Below are positions 63,028-64,000 of a DNA stretch of 64,000 nucleotides, piece by piece. The notes beneath the pieces are model-generated. The model did no database searches. It had not been told where the DNA came from and saw nothing but the letters and a program-made list of their open reading frames with translations. Where the stretch lies: NCBI GenBank assembly GCA_963205115.1, contig CAUJHV010000049.1:62001-126000 (forward strand), in the 5' to 3' direction. This DNA comes from Pseudomonadota bacterium (GTDB lineage Bacteria > Pseudomonadota > Gammaproteobacteria > Burkholderiales > Burkholderiaceae_C). Within the stretch, counting starts at the first letter, position 1, and the number at the start of each line of letters is the position of its first letter. Both the position numbers and the translations under genes were made by a program.

Positions 63028-63402
63028 ATGAATGCGATCGTTGAGAACCTGAGCCCCGAATCGGCCGTCATGCCGGCCCCGCTTCTTTTCACCGACAGCG
63101 CTGCGGCCAAGGTGAAGGAGCTCGTGGACGAAGAAGGCAACCCGGATCTGAAGTTGCGCGTCTTCGTGCAAGGCGGCGGCTGCTCGGGCTTCCAGTACGG
63201 CTTCACCTTCGACGAAGCGGTCAACGAAGACGACACGCAGATGAGCAAGAACGGCGTCACCCTGCTGATCGATGCGATGAGCCTGCAGTACCTGATGGGC
63301 GCCGAGATCGACTACAAGGACGATCTGCAAGGCGCGCAGTTCGTAATCAAGAACCCGAACGCCACGACCACCTGCGGTTGCGGCTCTTCGTTCTCCGCCT
63401 GA
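63028..63402 (+). CDS. erpA: Iron-sulfur cluster insertion protein ErpA
   Basis: A protein of 124 residues of the A-type carrier family. The three cluster ligands are Cys52 in [10 protein letters not shown] and Cys116 and Cys118 in TTCGCGSSF at the C-terminus. It receives Fe-S clusters from the ISC system and delivers them to apoproteins such as isoprenoid-synthesis enzymes. The ATG 63028 is preferred to a TTG two codons upstream. Confidence 0.95.
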   Translation: MNAIVENLSPESAVMPAPLLFTDSAAAKVKELVDEEGNPDLKLRVFVQGGGCSGFQYGFTFDEAVNEDDTQMSKNGVTLLIDAMSLQYLMGAEIDYKDDLQGAQFVIKNPNATTTCGCGSSFSA

Positions 63403-63411
63403 TCTGACACA

Positions 63412-63447
63412 GCCCGCCAGCCGCGGCACGATGTGCCGGCGGCGGGC
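63412..63447. terminator. Nested hairpin between erpA and the epimerase gene
   Basis: An inner stem CGGCAC/GTGCCG (63424-63429 with 63433-63438, loop GAT) is enclosed by an outer stem GCCCGCC/GGCGGGC (63412-63418 with 63441-63447) with a small bulge. It lies ten bases after erpA and 18 bases before the facing gene's stop. There is no T-tract. Confidence 0.55.
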
Positions 63448-63465
63448 GCGAGCAAGAAGGGCCTC

Positions 63466-64000
63466 TCAGCCCTTTGCTGGCGTGTATTGCGCGACGTACC
63501 AGGGCACGGCTTCGACGATGCCTTGGGCCACCGTATGCGAGGGCTCGTAGCCCAGCAGTTCGCGTGCCTTGCCGATATCGGCCAGCGAGTGACGCACATC
63601 GCCAGCCCGGAAGTCGGCGTGCTGCGCAGGCGCGACCACCAGCCCCGATGACAGCCGGGAGACCTCCCGAGCCAGCGCTGCATGCAGTTCGACCAGCGTG
63701 GTGCGCTGGCCTACCGCCACGTTGTAGACCTGATTGACCGCGTCGTCGCGTGTCGTCAAGGCCGCCCGCACGTTGGCCTGCACGGCATTGCGCACGTAGC
63801 AGAAGTCGCGCGACGTCTCGCCGTCACCGTTGATCGTGCAGACCTCGCCACGCAGCATGGCGGCGACCCAGCGCGGAATGACGGCCGCGTAGGCCCCGGC
63901 CGGATCCTGGCGCGGACCGAACACGTTGAAGTAACGCAGGCCGACGGTCTGCATGCCGTAGCAGCGACCGAAGACGTCGGCGTACAGCTCGTTGAGGTAC
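63466..64000 (-). CDS. UDP-N-acetylglucosamine 4-epimerase-like SDR protein (partial, WbpP/TviC-like)
   Basis: The frame enters from the right edge and its last 178 residues are visible. It starts [15 protein letters not shown], the segment just after the catalytic YxxxK, then [35 protein letters not shown] and the C-terminal [20 protein letters not shown]. This pattern is typical of extended short-chain dehydrogenases that epimerise UDP-GlcNAc or its uronic acid for surface glycans (WbpP/TviC). It is convergent to erpA and unrelated to the housekeeping block, so a second glycan locus may begin to the right. The N-terminal NAD-binding domain is outside the window. Confidence 0.85.
   Translation of the reverse strand, partial: YLNELYADVFGRCYGMQTVGLRYFNVFGPRQDPAGAYAAVIPRWVAAMLRGEVCTINGDGETSRDFCYVRNAVQANVRAALTTRDDAVNQVYNVAVGQRTTLVELHAALAREVSRLSSGLVVAPAQHADFRAGDVRHSLADIGKARELLGYEPSHTVAQGIVEAVPWYVAQYTPAKG

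Overview
The window reads as chromosomal DNA of a high-GC betaproteobacterium of the order Burkholderiales, probably from the Rubrivivax/Leptothrix/Ideonella/Roseateles side. The reasons are the run rplM-rpsI-DUF6776-bactofilin-erpA, a PEP-CTERM protein beside an exopolysaccharide cluster, a DUF2917 protein, a solitary TctC-type binding protein and a fused UraD-AllC enzyme. This placement is inference from gene content; there is no rRNA or tRNA here. Coding density is very high, and most long antisense reading frames are codon-bias shadows. I see no CRISPR array, insertion sequence, prophage or tRNA gene.

Region 1 (1-19.4 kb) is an exopolysaccharide locus. It holds eight glycosyltransferases (five GT2, three GT4), two left-handed beta-helix acetyltransferases, one OafA-type membrane acyltransferase, two O-antigen polymerase/ligase-like membrane proteins, a Wza-type outer-membrane export lipoprotein on the opposite strand, a Wzc-type tyrosine autokinase/chain-length regulator and a YdcF/ElyC protein. 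Many neighbours overlap by 4 bases (ATGA or GTGA), so translation is probably coupled. A sugar methyltransferase gene is split by an in-frame amber codon that lies inside a consensus Shine-Dalgarno. The flippase and the initiating phosphoglycosyltransferase are not in the window. A PEP-CTERM surface protein (19.5-20.2 kb) with a strong terminator closes the region.

Region 2 (20.4-35.3 kb) is a purine-degradation regulon arranged around a divergent promoter at about 28.86 kb. Leftward run a GntR/FCD regulator, PuuE allantoinase, a fused OHCU decarboxylase-allantoate amidohydrolase, an M20 deacylase, a three-gene ABC importer and a guanine-deaminase-like enzyme. Rightward run an N-formylglutamate-amidohydrolase-like protein, hydroxyisourate hydrolase, a TctC-type binding protein and the two subunits of xanthine dehydrogenase. 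Together they would convert guanine and xanthine to urate, and 5-hydroxyisourate through allantoin to ureidoglycine. Urate oxidase, XdhC and classical enzymes for the last steps are absent from the window.

Region 3 (35.5-59.7 kb) is a mixed set: a hybrid histidine kinase, an S9 peptidase, an RND efflux pair, a DUF5916 outer-membrane-type protein, a glutathione S-transferase and a LysR regulator that share two LysR boxes, a DUF2917 protein, a serine hydrolase, 2,4-dienoyl-CoA reductase, a DUF2189 membrane protein, a diguanylate cyclase coupled to a small monooxygenase-fold protein, htpG with a consensus heat-shock promoter, and a DUF2726-srkA pair.

Region 4 (59.9-64 kb) is a housekeeping block: a GNAT protein, rplM-rpsI behind a long structured leader, a DUF6776 protein, bactofilin and erpA. 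The window ends inside a convergent UDP-sugar epimerase gene that may begin another glycan locus.
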